A DNA stretch of 64,000 nucleotides from Imhoffiella purpurea. GTDB lineage: Bacteria > Pseudomonadota > Gammaproteobacteria > Chromatiales > Chromatiaceae. A program made the position numbers and the translations under genes. The notes beneath the pieces were generated by a model. That model searched no databases. It had not been told where the DNA came from and was given only the letters and a program-made list of their open reading frames with translations. Location of the stretch: NCBI RefSeq assembly GCF_000585215.1, contig NZ_AONC01000021.1, forward strand, positions 50,814 to 114,813, read 5' to 3'. Position 1 is the first letter of the stretch. The number at the start of each line of letters is the position of its first letter. This document shows, one piece after another, positions 9,769-19,841 of this stretch.

Positions 9769-10025
9769 GGCTGACATTCTCCAGCAAGGCATGGGACGAT
9801 TATCTGCATTGGCAGAAAACCGACAAGAACCTGCTCAGGCGAATCAACGCGCTCATCAAGGAGATTCAGCGTACCCCGTTCGAGGGAATCGGGAAACCCG
9901 AGGCATTGAGACACGGCCTGTCAGGCTACTGGTCCCGGCGAATCAACGAGGAGCACCGAATCGTATACAGGGTTGCCGACGACACGCTGTTCATCGCCCA
10001 ACTCAGATATCATTATTGCGATTGA
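9765..10025 (+). CDS. yoeB: YoeB-family ribosome-dependent mRNA interferase toxin
   Basis: 86-aa RelE-superfamily toxin that cleaves mRNA in the ribosomal A site. Conserved features are the N-terminal TFSSKAWDDYLHWQ, the catalytic region EEHRIVYRV and the C-terminal LRYHYCD with the key His-Tyr. Complete length. It is translationally coupled to the antitoxin. A transposase remnant starts within 10 bp of its stop, so the module sits at a rearrangement boundary. Confidence 0.93.
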   Translation: MRLTFSSKAWDDYLHWQKTDKNLLRRINALIKEIQRTPFEGIGKPEALRHGLSGYWSRRINEEHRIVYRVADDTLFIAQLRYHYCD

Positions 10026-10033
10026 AGCACCGA

Positions 10034-10790
10034 TCCCGCGAAGGTCAATGTCGTTAAGTGTTTCGAGGTCGTGCGTACCCTGCGCTGGCCTGAAGGTCCG
10101 CGTCGCGTGCACTGCGACTCGGCGGTGATCAGCAAGCAAGATCGGGACACGACGCAACCCCAGCGGCAGAAATACCGTTGCAGCGACTGCGGGCGCTGGT
10201 TCGACGATCTGACCGGGACCGTCTTCGCAGGTCACCATCAACCACTGCGCACCTGGGTGGTATGCTTGTATTTCATGGGCTTGAATCTATCCAATCGCCA
10301 AGTGAGCCACGAACTGGGCCTGCACAAGGATGACGCTCAACGCATGACCGAGCAACTGCGCGCGGGCATCGACAGCCAGCAGGTTCTCCCCGAACTCACC
10401 GGCGAGGTCGAGGCCGACGAGGTGTACGTGGTCGCCGGGCACAAGGGGCATCCCAAGGCGGTGAGACAGCAAGGGCGCCAAGGCCGTCGTCGCCGCCTGA
10501 AGGGTGCTCGCGACCAGGGCACCCTGGCCAAGGAAAAACCACCGATTCTCGGCCTGATCCAACGGGGCGGCGAGGTTGTGTTTCACATGCTCGAGAATGT
10601 CCAGCAGAAGACCATCGAACCGTTGATTCGCACCATCGTGACCAAGGGGACACGCTTCTACGCCGATGAGTACGACATCTACGCCCGCTTGCCCGCCTGG
10701 GGCTACGATCACCACAGCGTTTGCCACAGCCGCGGCGAATAGGCCCGAGACGAGGACGGCGACGGTTTCCACGAGATCCACGTCAACACG
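10034..10790 (+). pseudogene. Broken IS1595-family transposase
   Basis: Reading from about 10034 gives a zinc-ribbon block (CDS ... YRCSDCGRWFDD) and an ISXO2-like DDE domain (GEVEADEVYVVAGHKGH). Near the C-terminus the expected GEYARDEDGDGFHE is interrupted: the Tyr codon is a TAG stop at 10740-10742. The match resumes as ARDEDGDGFHEIHVNT and then ends at about 10790, so the last part of the enzyme and the right terminal repeat are missing. The 5' end also lacks a convincing start. This is a dead IS at the left edge of the vnf island. Confidence 0.85.
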
Positions 10791-10847
10791 ACCGGTGGCG
10801 GGGACCTGAATAGTTACGACGTGCGTTGCGGGCGCCGAGCGGGAACC

Positions 10848-11585
10848 TCAGGAGACGGACAGGACGGCGCTTCCGCGCCGCGCGGACGGTGCCGCTTGCA
10901 CCGATTCCGTCATGCGCTGGGACATCTCGCCCCCCATCGCCTTCGCCAGCCAAGGCGGCGGATTGTCGCGCAGCATCTGGCGCACGGCATAGAGCGCGAC
11001 CGGCGCCGTCATCGTCTTGAGATAGGTGACCGGATAGATCCCCTGGTGGACCAGGGGCGCCATCGCCCGGTTGCCGACCGACCGCGCCAGCAGAAGCTGA
11101 CAGTCGCCGATCCGTTCGGCACGCCACACGGGCCGGTTGCCGGCCGCCTTCTCGCCGCCGGTACCGCGCACCTCGATCAGCCGGATCTCCTCGCTCGAGA
11201 CCTGGTAGACGAGATAGCGCAGACAGGTGCCGAAATCGCCGTCCAGCATCAGCCCCTCGTTCGAGGCGACGGCGACCCGGACGGAGCCGGGCAGATCGCC
11301 GTCCCGATAGAACTCGACCGTGGAAATCGCGGTATCGAGGATGTCGACGCCCGCGCGGTCGCCGAGAAAGGCGAGCGCCTCCTCCAGGACGCGTCGGCGA
11401 ACCCTGCCGAGCTCCCCGCGCCTGGCGCTGCGCAGCTGCCGGAGCGTCAGCGCCTTCAGCTTCTGGTCCGTCAGCGGCATCTTGAGGACGTCGATGAGCA
11501 GGGGCACGAGCCGCGCGGGCGGGATCTGCAGCGCACGGGCGGCCAGACCGATGCGCAGCGCCAGGGCATGAGAGAGTTTGGCCAT
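10848..11585 (-). CDS. vnfY: VnfY/NafY-type nitrogenase cofactor-binding protein
   Basis: 245-aa protein with the two-domain NafY layout. Residues 1-105 are a helical N-terminal domain (LALRIGLAARALQIPPARLVPLL...) like the NafY part that contacts apo-dinitrogenase. Residues 108-225 are a NifX-type cofactor-binding core (VRVAVASNEGLMLDGDFGTCLRYLVYQV...). In Azotobacter, NafY and VnfY bind the finished cofactor and help load it into apo-enzyme. Position downstream of vnfEN and a nifX-like gene supports the vnf-specific assignment. A single run of minus-strand genes starts at the sigma-54 promoter at about 15160. Confidence 0.82.
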   Translation of the reverse strand: MAKLSHALALRIGLAARALQIPPARLVPLLIDVLKMPLTDQKLKALTLRQLRSARRGELGRVRRRVLEEALAFLGDRAGVDILDTAISTVEFYRDGDLPGSVRVAVASNEGLMLDGDFGTCLRYLVYQVSSEEIRLIEVRGTGGEKAAGNRPVWRAERIGDCQLLLARSVGNRAMAPLVHQGIYPVTYLKTMTAPVALYAVRQMLRDNPPPWLAKAMGGEMSQRMTESVQAAPSARRGSAVLSVS

Positions 11586-11651
11586 GATGTTCTGTCCTCC
11601 TCAGTCGGAAATGGGTGGAACGTCGGCGGAAAGGGTTGCGGGACGGCCCGA

Positions 11652-12296
11652 TCAGAAGGGATCGACCCAGCCGTGCTCGAGCCGCCGCTCCGGTTCGAGC
11701 GGGTTGTCCGCCACCGGACCGCTCCGGGCGCGCCCCAGTGCCTGCTCGACCCAGGCCACTCCGCCATGATGGATCGCGGCATTGACCCGGTTGAGCAGAT
11801 CCTCGATGGAGTGACCCTTCTCGACGATGATGGGCTGAACGCCCGCCGCCATCAGACGCTTGACCGACGAGGAGCCGATGGAGACGGCATAGACCGCCGC
11901 CACCCCGTAGTGCTGCAGCAGCTCGAGCTTGGCGACCACCTTGTCCTCGGGCGGATTGTCCGAGGGCGGTCCGACCTCGTCCGGGCTGGGGGCATAGGGC
12001 TCGGCGCTCTCCCGGGCCTTCTGGGTGAAGAAGGTCGGGCGATTGCGGTAGAGGTACCAGTAGAGCTTGCGGAAGCCCGGGATCTTGCGCAGCCAGTCGC
12101 TCAGCTCGCGCTGCCGCATCTCCTCGGGCAGACCGATGAAGCGGTTGGCCCCCTTCATCTCGACCTTGACGAAATCGCCGACGCCGAGGAAATCGGCGCG
12201 GTTGCGGGCGATTTCGAACACCAGTAGGCGCTCGGCGGCACCGAAGTGCATATCGACGTGCTCGTTGTCAGTGGAGGCGAAGGCGACACGGATCAT
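11652..12296 (-). CDS. NifX-family cofactor-carrier protein with a large internal insertion
   Basis: 214-aa protein starting at 12296; its ATG overlaps the vnfEN stop as ATGA. The first strand-helix unit ([21 protein letters not shown]) and the last ([30 protein letters not shown], about 140-170) together make a NifX/dinitrogenase-cofactor domain. Between them lie about 80 extra residues, rich in aromatic and basic side chains (residues about 60-100) and then acidic/proline residues. NifX relatives carry cofactor precursors between NifB and NifEN. The context makes this the vnf counterpart of NifX; a second, shorter relative lies behind vnfK. Confidence 0.8.
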   Translation of the reverse strand: MIRVAFASTDNEHVDMHFGAAERLLVFEIARNRADFLGVGDFVKVEMKGANRFIGLPEEMRQRELSDWLRKIPGFRKLYWYLYRNRPTFFTQKARESAEPYAPSPDEVGPPSDNPPEDKVVAKLELLQHYGVAAVYAVSIGSSSVKRLMAAGVQPIIVEKGHSIEDLLNRVNAAIHHGGVAWVEQALGRARSGPVADNPLEPERRLEHGWVDPF

Positions 12297-15112
12297 GGCT
12301 GACGTTCCTCGGGGGCGTGGCTGGAATCGAAGACCTCGAGCGCGCGCGGGGTGCCCTCCCAGAAACGGGAGCGATAGGGCGGGATCATCCGATACTGGGC
12401 CGTCAGTCGGTTGTTCAGCTCGAAGAGCGTCTGTCGGCTGCCGCGGTAGCCGACCCATTGGCGCAGGTGCGCCCCGGCCTCGTCATGGATGGGGAAGCCG
12501 GCGCGCAGCAGCTGCACGCCCATCCGGGCGGCGATCTCGGTCCCGTGCGAATTGGCGATCAGGAGCTGGGCATCGCCCTCCCCGGCCTGGCGCTCCAGGT
12601 CCTCCAGGTCGCCGATGGTGATCCGCTCGAGCGGCAGCCGCTCGAGCAGCGGGGACCTGGTCGTGGTCACGGCCGCGACCGTCTCCATCCCCTGGTCGGC
12701 GAGGAGCCGGCTGAGGGCGCCGAGCAGGTCGGGATCGGCGGCGACGGCGACCTTGGCCCCGCCGAGCTGGAACTGGCAGTCGACCATGGCATCCAGCAGC
12801 TGGCTGCGCTGGCGCTCCAGAGTCGCCGGCACCTGGGTATTGGCGATGTTGGCGAGCACCTGGGTGAAGGCATCGCAGGCATCGAGCCCCATGAGTCCCT
12901 CGAAGCGGTAGTCCGGCACCCCGGTGCGGGCCTTGAGCAGATCCGCCGCGCGGTCGAGCGAGGCACCGATCACCAGGGTCGCGGCGGATTCGCCGAGCCG
13001 CGCGATCTGGTGGCGGCCGACGCCACCGTAGGTCAGGGTCGAATAGCCCTGCTCGATCAAATGTCCGTCGAGCGAGTCGCCGATGTCGGGCACCACCACG
13101 GCCTGCAGACCGAAGGCGCCGATCCATTCCTTGATGGCCTCGATGTCGCCGGGCGTGAGCATGGCGCTGGCCAGTACCGTGACCTGACGCAGGCTCCGGA
13201 CCTTGCCGTGCGGTGCATCCGGGACCAGATGGCGGACGATGGCCTCCACGGCGGCGGCGAAGCCGGTCTCCAGACAGCCCAGGGCATCGCTCGCGCTGAC
13301 CGGCACCACGGCGGTCGCCAGGTACTGCGGACAGGTCTCGCGGAACAGCCTGAGGGTGCGCTGGATGTCGGCGCCCTGGGTCTCGGACAGCCCGGTTGTG
13401 ATGAGCCCGATCAGCTCCGGGCGGTTGATCTCGCAGATGGTGCGCAGGGCCTCGACCAGGTTGTCGTCGGCCCCCATCACGGTCACCACCTGGTCCATGG
13501 CCGTGGTCTGGAGCGGGATGGGCTCGCGGAAATGGCGCATGAAGAAGAGCTTGTTGAAAGAGGTGCAGCCGCGCCCGCCGTGCTCGAGCGGCATGGCGCG
13601 GGCGATCCCCAGGAAGGGCAGCGAGGCGCCGACCGGCTGGCTGACCTTGAGCGGATTGACCGAGAGCGGCTTGTTCGATCTGACGATGGCGGGCGCGGCC
13701 GGCTTGGGCATGGGAATGGGTCCGGTGGGGCGCTGCGGAGCCTGCCAGCGCGGGATCTCGCGCACCTGACGCCAGACCGGGTTGTGGATGGCGGCGACCA
13801 GGTTGCGCGCCAGTTCGAGCATGCCGCGGTAGCCGGCGTAACCGACGCAGCGCACGTGGTCCAGATCCAGGAAGGGCAGCCGAGCCTTGAGGGTCGGGTA
13901 GATGTAGCGGTCCCCGGCGATCATGATGTCGGCGCGGCACTCGTGGAAGGCCTCGAGCAGCGCCACCTGGTCGTTGTCCGCGATCATGCGGGCCTCGGGC
14001 CCCATGAGCGCGAGGATGCGGGCCTTGTCCTCCTCGGTGGACTTCTCGGTGCCGGTGGCGACCACGGTCATCCCCAGGTCCTGCATGGCCGAGACGATCG
14101 ACCAGGACTTGTAGCCGCCGGTGAAGACGAAGGCGCGCTTGCCGGCGAGCCGGCGGCGCAGCGGGGCGAGCCGGGCGTGGATGGCGGCCTCCTCGCGGGC
14201 GATCAGGGCCTCGGTGCGGGCGCTCAGATCGGAATCGCCGAGCGCCCGGGCGAAGCCGCGCAGGGCGGCCGAGGTCTCCTCGACCCCGTAGAAGCTGCCC
14301 TCGAAGAAGGGGATGCCGTTTTCCTCCTGCAGACGCCTGGCGACGGGAAGCATGGCCTTGGAGCAGACCACCATGCTAGCCTCGGCGCGGTGCATGGTCT
14401 GGACCTCGCGGAAGCGCGCGTCGCCCGAGAGTGTGCAGAGGATGCGCAGACCCAGCGCGTCGAACAGCGGCGCGACGTTCCAGAATTCCCCGCCGACGTT
14501 CCATTCGCCGATGAGATTGACGTCGTGGCGCCGGATGCCGGGGTGCTCGGCGCCGGCCGGGGCCGGATCCGGCTCGCGGGTGCCGATGACGTGCCTGAGA
14601 AGCACATCCCCGGCGATGCGGTTGCCCAGGTTCTTGTTGCCGTAGAAGCCGGCGCAGTCGACCGGGATCACCGGCACGCCCCAGCGCGCGCTCGCCGCCT
14701 TCGCCACGGCCGGCACGTCGTCGCCGTTCAGGGCCGGGACGCAGGTGGTGTAGACGAAGACGGCGGCCGGGTGGTGGGTCTCGATCGCCTGGCGGATGGC
14801 GAAGAAGAGACGCTTCTCGCCGCGTCCCATGATGACGTCCATCTCCGAGAGATCGGTCGTCATGCCGATCCGGTACAGCCCCGCCCCGCTGGAGCGCGAG
14901 CCCCGGTTGTCCCAGGACGAGCCCGCGCAGCCGATGGGACCGTGCACCACATGGGCCGCGTCGGCGATCGGCACCAGCGCGTTGCGCGCCCCGTCGAAGG
15001 CACAGCCGCCCTGAGTCGCGCCCGGCTTGGCGCGGACGCATCCGGATTTGCTCTTGCGATTGTGCGCGCAGGCCGGCTCGTCTTGCAGGGCCTTCAGCTC
15101 GCTGGCATTCAT
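12293..15112 (-). CDS. vnfEN: Fused VnfE-VnfN cofactor scaffold protein
   Basis: 939-aa single polypeptide. Residues 1-455 are NifE/VnfE-like with Cys37, Cys62 and Cys124, the three NifE ligands of the bridging [4Fe-4S] cluster, and Cys250 at the cofactor-site position. A Pro-rich linker (about 455-478) leads into a NifN/VnfN half from about 479, with the fourth ligand candidate Cys516 in [10 protein letters not shown]. NifEN-type scaffolds mature the NifB-cofactor before transfer to the apo-enzyme. ATG 15112 is preferred over an upstream in-frame codon because GGGAG precedes it and the numbering then matches Azotobacter NifE. It is the first gene of a sigma-54 operon. Confidence 0.93.
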   Translation of the reverse strand: MNASELKALQDEPACAHNRKSKSGCVRAKPGATQGGCAFDGARNALVPIADAAHVVHGPIGCAGSSWDNRGSRSSGAGLYRIGMTTDLSEMDVIMGRGEKRLFFAIRQAIETHHPAAVFVYTTCVPALNGDDVPAVAKAASARWGVPVIPVDCAGFYGNKNLGNRIAGDVLLRHVIGTREPDPAPAGAEHPGIRRHDVNLIGEWNVGGEFWNVAPLFDALGLRILCTLSGDARFREVQTMHRAEASMVVCSKAMLPVARRLQEENGIPFFEGSFYGVEETSAALRGFARALGDSDLSARTEALIAREEAAIHARLAPLRRRLAGKRAFVFTGGYKSWSIVSAMQDLGMTVVATGTEKSTEEDKARILALMGPEARMIADNDQVALLEAFHECRADIMIAGDRYIYPTLKARLPFLDLDHVRCVGYAGYRGMLELARNLVAAIHNPVWRQVREIPRWQAPQRPTGPIPMPKPAAPAIVRSNKPLSVNPLKVSQPVGASLPFLGIARAMPLEHGGRGCTSFNKLFFMRHFREPIPLQTTAMDQVVTVMGADDNLVEALRTICEINRPELIGLITTGLSETQGADIQRTLRLFRETCPQYLATAVVPVSASDALGCLETGFAAAVEAIVRHLVPDAPHGKVRSLRQVTVLASAMLTPGDIEAIKEWIGAFGLQAVVVPDIGDSLDGHLIEQGYSTLTYGGVGRHQIARLGESAATLVIGASLDRAADLLKARTGVPDYRFEGLMGLDACDAFTQVLANIANTQVPATLERQRSQLLDAMVDCQFQLGGAKVAVAADPDLLGALSRLLADQGMETVAAVTTTRSPLLERLPLERITIGDLEDLERQAGEGDAQLLIANSHGTEIAARMGVQLLRAGFPIHDEAGAHLRQWVGYRGSRQTLFELNNRLTAQYRMIPPYRSRFWEGTPRALEVFDSSHAPEERQP

Positions 15113-15155
15113 CAGTCGCTCTCCCGATGAGCTGTCATTGTTCGGGAGGTCTAAT

Positions 15156-15170
15156 GCAAAGGGGCTGCCA
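15156..15170 (-). promoter_or_regulatory. Sigma-54 promoter of vnfEN operon
   Basis: On the minus strand the sequence TGGCAGCCCCTTTGC has GG-N10-GC spacing and is very close to the consensus TGGCAC-N5-TTGC. It lies 44-58 bp upstream of the vnfEN ATG. Confidence 0.85.
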
Positions 15171-15316
15171 AATGCGTGGCGCGGAGCTCGTTCGAACGTC
15201 ACGAAACGGACCTAATTAATTGATTGGAATAAAATATAAGACGTGTGACGACACATGAGGCCAAGCCCGGCACGCGCCTTTTCAATAGGTCTCGATCAGT
15301 TCGAAAACGGCAAGCC

Positions 15317-15330
15317 GTACCTGAGAGAAC
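15317..15330. promoter_or_regulatory. VnfA-type upstream activator site for vnfEN
   Basis: GTACCTGAGAGAAC (GTAC-N6-GAAC) lies about 155 bp upstream of the vnfEN -24 element. This spacing and the dyad fit VnfA sites described for Azotobacter vnf promoters (as I recall, GTAC-N6-G(A/T)AC). Confidence 0.7.
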
Positions 15331-15470
15331 GGGCGACGGCCATGGCGAACATTTCCGAGCGAATCGCCTCTATCCGCCCCGCTCGAATCAGACCTCGTCT
15401 CGGATTGTGCAGATCCGGAAACTCCTGCTTAATATTGGCGATATCGATCTCAACATCGAAGGACCTTTCA

Positions 15471-15710
15471 ATGCCCCTGCAAATCGCCAATCCGGCCCTT
15501 GTCGGCAAGGTGGAGCGCCTCGCCAGAGCGACGGGCTTGAACAAGACGGCTGCCGTCGAACGCGCGGTCGATCGCCTGCTTTCCGAACTGGAAGGCCCAC
15601 CGCAGAATGCGGTCAGCATGAACGCCCTGCTGGCACAGCTCGACCGTATCCCCGATCGAGACGACGCCCTCGATCCCCTGGCGTGGGACGACATGGGACT
15701 CCCCAAGTGA
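15471..15710 (+). CDS. VapB-type antitoxin (Rv0623-like)
   Basis: 79-aa antitoxin beginning MPLQIANPALVGKVERL with GLNKTAAVERAVDRLL, typical of the VapB/PSK-type family. ATG 15471 has AAGGA just upstream; longer in-frame starts would run over the vnfEN control region. Its stop overlaps the GTG start of the toxin gene. It binds the PIN toxin and probably the operon promoter. Confidence 0.87.
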   Translation: MPLQIANPALVGKVERLARATGLNKTAAVERAVDRLLSELEGPPQNAVSMNALLAQLDRIPDRDDALDPLAWDDMGLPK

Positions 15711-16120
15711 TCGTCGTCGATACCTCGGCGCTCGTAGCGATCGCCTTCGGGGAGGCCGAGCGGGAGGTCTTTGTCGACATCATCCAGCAAGCGCCGCGGG
15801 TGCTGATCAGCACCCCCACCGCCCTGGAGACCAGAATGGTGGTGCACGGACGCAAGGGTGAACGGGCGGTAGCGCTGGTCGAGGATCTGCTGCGCTTGCC
15901 GATGTTCGAACTGGTCGCACCCGGCAACACTGAATTGCAGGCCGCATTCGCGGCCTTCGTCACCTACGGCAAGGGTAGCGGACACCCTGCCAGCCTGAAC
16001 TTCGGGGATGTCTTCAGCTATGCGCTGGCGAAGGTGCGCGGTCTGCCGCTGCTGTTCAAAGGCGAGGATTTTTCGCAGACGGACATCGTCGCCGCCTGGC
16101 GACCAACGTCCCGAGGCTGA
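15707..16120 (+). CDS. VapC-type PIN-domain ribonuclease toxin
   Basis: 137-aa PIN nuclease starting at GTG 15707, overlapping the antitoxin stop. Acidic catalytic residues are seen in VVDTSALVAIAFGE (Asp4 and a following Glu), TALETRMV, and LNFGDVFSYALAK (NFGD). VapC toxins cut tRNA or rRNA. The pair sits between the vnfEN and vnfA transcription units, and the vnfEN activator site lies just upstream of vapB. Confidence 0.9.
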   Translation: MIVVDTSALVAIAFGEAEREVFVDIIQQAPRVLISTPTALETRMVVHGRKGERAVALVEDLLRLPMFELVAPGNTELQAAFAAFVTYGKGSGHPASLNFGDVFSYALAKVRGLPLLFKGEDFSQTDIVAAWRPTSRG

Positions 16121-16213
16121 CTGACTGCGCAGACACTGCTCACTGGAAGCGGCGGCCGTCGCCTCCGCCAGCCATGTTCGACGCCGCGCTTCAACGAAGC
16201 GAGAGTCAGTCGC

Positions 16214-16600
16214 CTACCCCTTCGCCCGCCGATACCAATCGGAAATCGACTCTTCGATCGATCCAAACGGATAATCATCCACAGGTTCGATACCGGCCTT
16301 TTCGAGCCTCGCCCTCGGCCCCTCCCCCACCCGCGCGACGAAGAGCGCGCAGCAGTCCGCGAGCGCGCGCAGGATGATCTCGCGCTTGTCCTCGTCGCCG
16401 TAGCCGCCCTGGCAGTAGTGCTCCACCTCGCGAACGGCCACGAAGCGCACGCCCTCGGGACCGACCGCGTAGACGGAGAAGGAATCGGCATGGCCGAAAT
16501 GCTGGTCGATCCGACCGTTGCCGGTGGTTGCGACGGCGACGAGGCGCTCGTCGGCGCCGAGCGCGACGGGCTCGGGCTGGGTGACGGAGGAGTGCGGCAT
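16214..16600 (-). CDS. Free-standing NifB C-terminal (NifX-like) domain protein
   Basis: 128-aa protein resembling the C-terminal NifX-like domain of NifB rather than NifX itself: VAVATTGNGRIDQHFGHADSF, then EVEHYCQGGYGDEDKRE, CCALFVARVGEGP and AGIEPVDDYPFGSIEESI. In full NifB this domain follows the radical-SAM part and is thought to hold or hand over NifB-cofactor; here it is alone. It starts 26 bp after the vnfA stop, so it is co-transcribed with the regulator. A role in cofactor trafficking or in reporting cofactor status is an inference. Confidence 0.83.
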   Translation of the reverse strand: MPHSSVTQPEPVALGADERLVAVATTGNGRIDQHFGHADSFSVYAVGPEGVRFVAVREVEHYCQGGYGDEDKREIILRALADCCALFVARVGEGPRARLEKAGIEPVDDYPFGSIEESISDWYRRAKG

Positions 16601-16626
16601 CTGTGTCTCCTGGTCGGGATGGGGTT

Positions 16627-18186
<1,560 letters not shown>

Positions 18187-18425
18187 CGCAAGAGGCTCGG
18201 CATTCGAGAGGGCATCGGCCGAACGCCTCGCCCCGGCCCCCGTGGAGATGCGAAGTGCCTCGTGATCCCCTGCAGCGATCGGTGGGTTGTGAATCGTCAT
18301 ACCAGAATCGTCAACTCGCGTGAAGAGACCGCCGAGCCGGATCCCCAGCGTTCCATGGAAGGGTTCGGCGGCAAGGAGGGGCGGGCGCCAGTCGCAACCC
18401 ATGCGCATGGATCGGGTGTCCGTCC

Positions 18426-18453
18426 GTCGCTGTATATGATTGCATATAACGGT
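18426..18453. promoter_or_regulatory. Mo-box-like ModE operator upstream of vnfA
   Basis: Left half GTCGCTGTATA (18426-18436), 6-bp spacer TGATTG, right half CATATAACGGT (18443-18453). Against the ModE consensus as I recall it (ATCGCTATATA-N6/7-TATATAACGAT) 18 of 22 positions agree with the exact 6-bp spacing. It also contains a perfect TATATG-ATTG-CATATA repeat. Molybdate-loaded ModE would repress vnfA when Mo is available. Confidence 0.7.
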
Positions 18454-18462
18454 GGGGAAGTG

Positions 18463-18480
18463 GGACATCGGCCGATGTCC
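18463..18480. promoter_or_regulatory. Perfect 18-bp palindrome between Mo-box and VnfA sites
   Basis: GGACATCGGCCGATGTCC reads identically on both strands. It sits 10 bp from the Mo-box and 18 bp from the first VnfA-type site in the shared vnfA / ABC-transporter control region. Likely an operator for an unidentified regulator; a transcript hairpin is the alternative. Confidence 0.5.
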
Positions 18481-18497
18481 GAAGCTGGGCTCCATCC

Positions 18498-18542
18498 GTA
18501 CCCCCGCGAACACCGCGAACATCGCGCGGTACGGATGCGAAC
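18498..18542. promoter_or_regulatory. Two VnfA-type activator sites upstream of the ABC transporter operon
   Basis: GTACCCCCGCGAAC (18498-18511) and GTACGGATGCGAAC (18529-18542) both fit GTAC-N6-GAAC exactly and lie about 125-160 bp before the sigma-54 promoter at 18661. Two related but imperfect dyads follow: GAAC-N6-GAAC (18584-18597) and GTAC-N6-GTTC (18612-18625). The region is divergent with vnfA, so it could serve both directions. Confidence 0.72.
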
Positions 18543-18660
18543 GCATCGGCGCTCGGCACCGAGCCACCTGGTTCACGCCCTCCGAACCCCTGGGAACACA
18601 CCGCCCCTTTCGTACCGGAGTGTTCGCCTTTTCGGCCGATGCAGGTCGCGGGCCGAACGC

Positions 18661-18675
18661 TGGCAAACCCCTTGC
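18661..18675 (+). promoter_or_regulatory. Sigma-54 promoter of the FecCD-type ABC transporter operon
   Basis: TGGCAAACCCCTTGC with GG-N10-GC spacing, about 90 bp before the permease ATG. Confidence 0.82.
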
Positions 18676-18763
18676 TCTGAGGACATGGATAAGAACGCTC
18701 GGCCTCGCCGATGCCGCTGGCAGCTCCGCCGCGCGTCCGCCTGATCCATTTGGAGACACCGAC

Positions 18764-19825
18764 ATGCTCACCCGCCTGCTCGTCTTGCGCTGCGTCCCCG
18801 CGCCGCTCCGGACCTGGACGCTCTCCGCGCGCCTGGCGGGACTCGCGCTGCTGGTCCTGCTGCTCGCGCTCGGCTCGCTCGCCATCGGGCGCTACCCCGT
18901 CCCGCTCGCGAGCCTGCTCGGCATCCTGACCTCCCACCTCATTCCGCTCGCACCCCACTGGACGCCCGAGGCCGAGACCGTGGTGACCCAGATCCGGCTG
19001 CCGCGCATCCTCGCCGCCATCCTGGTCGGCGCCGCGCTCGCGGTCTCGGGCAGCGCCTACCAGGGACTGTTCCGCAACCCCATGGTCTCGCCCGGCATCC
19101 TCGGCGTCTCGGCGGGCGCGAGCCTGGGCGCCGCCCTCGCCATTCTGCTGGGACTCGGCATGCTCGGCATCCAGGCGCTGGCCTTCGGCTTCGGACTGCT
19201 CGCGGTCGCCATGACCTGGGCGATCGGCGCGAGTCTCGGCAAGCGCGGCGATCCGGTGCTGGTCACGGTGCTGGCCGGCATCATCATCGGCACCCTCTTC
19301 ACCGCCTTCGTCTCGCTGGTGAAATTCGTCGCCGATCCCTACAACACCCTGCCGACCATCACCTTCTGGCTGATGGGCAGCCTCGCCTCGGTCGACATGC
19401 CGGACCTGGCGCTCGCCGCCCTGCCCATCCTCGGCGGCATGGCGCTGCTCAACGCCCTGGGCTGGACGCTCAACGTGCTCTGCTTCGGCGACGAGGAGGC
19501 GCGGGCGCTGGGGCTGGAGACCGGACGGCTGCGCCTGCTGGTCATCCTCGCCGCCACCCTGGTGACGGCCGCGGCGGTCGCCATCAGCGGCATCATCGGA
19601 CTGGTGGGCCTCATCGTCCCGCATCTGGCGCGCATGCTGGTGGGGCCGGACCACAAACGGCTGATCCCGGTCTCGGCGCTCATGGGCGGCGGTTTCCTGC
19701 TGCTGGTCGACGACCTGGCGCGCTCACTGTTCGAGGTCGAGATCCCGCTCGGCATCGTCACCTCCGTCATCGGCGCGCCCTTCTTCCTGCTGCTGCTCAA
19801 GCGCAGCCAGCGCGGCTGGTCCTGA
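18764..19825 (+). CDS. FecCD/BtuC-family ABC transporter permease
   Basis: 353-aa inner-membrane permease with about ten hydrophobic segments. FecCD hallmarks include RLPRILAAILVGAALAVSGS, the FRNPMVSPGILGVSAGASLG block, and GIIGLVGLIVPHLAR with PDHKRLIP near the C-terminus. GGAG lies 8 bp before ATG 18764. The family imports ferric siderophores, haem, cobalamin and, in MolB of Haemophilus, molybdate/tungstate. No binding protein is adjacent; two suitable ones lie at 29.2 and 32.7 kb under the same promoter type. Control by sigma-54 and VnfA-type sites makes a vanadium-related substrate the best guess. Confidence 0.92.
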   Translation: MLTRLLVLRCVPAPLRTWTLSARLAGLALLVLLLALGSLAIGRYPVPLASLLGILTSHLIPLAPHWTPEAETVVTQIRLPRILAAILVGAALAVSGSAYQGLFRNPMVSPGILGVSAGASLGAALAILLGLGMLGIQALAFGFGLLAVAMTWAIGASLGKRGDPVLVTVLAGIIIGTLFTAFVSLVKFVADPYNTLPTITFWLMGSLASVDMPDLALAALPILGGMALLNALGWTLNVLCFGDEEARALGLETGRLRLLVILAATLVTAAAVAISGIIGLVGLIVPHLARMLVGPDHKRLIPVSALMGGGFLLLVDDLARSLFEVEIPLGIVTSVIGAPFFLLLLKRSQRGWS

Positions 19826-19841
19826 GATGGGGAATCCAGAC

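Noticed and set aside
12317..15130. A 937-aa plus-strand frame opposite vnfEN
   Set aside because: Composition is typical of an antisense shadow in high-GC DNA and the minus strand encodes a fully recognisable NifE-NifN protein.
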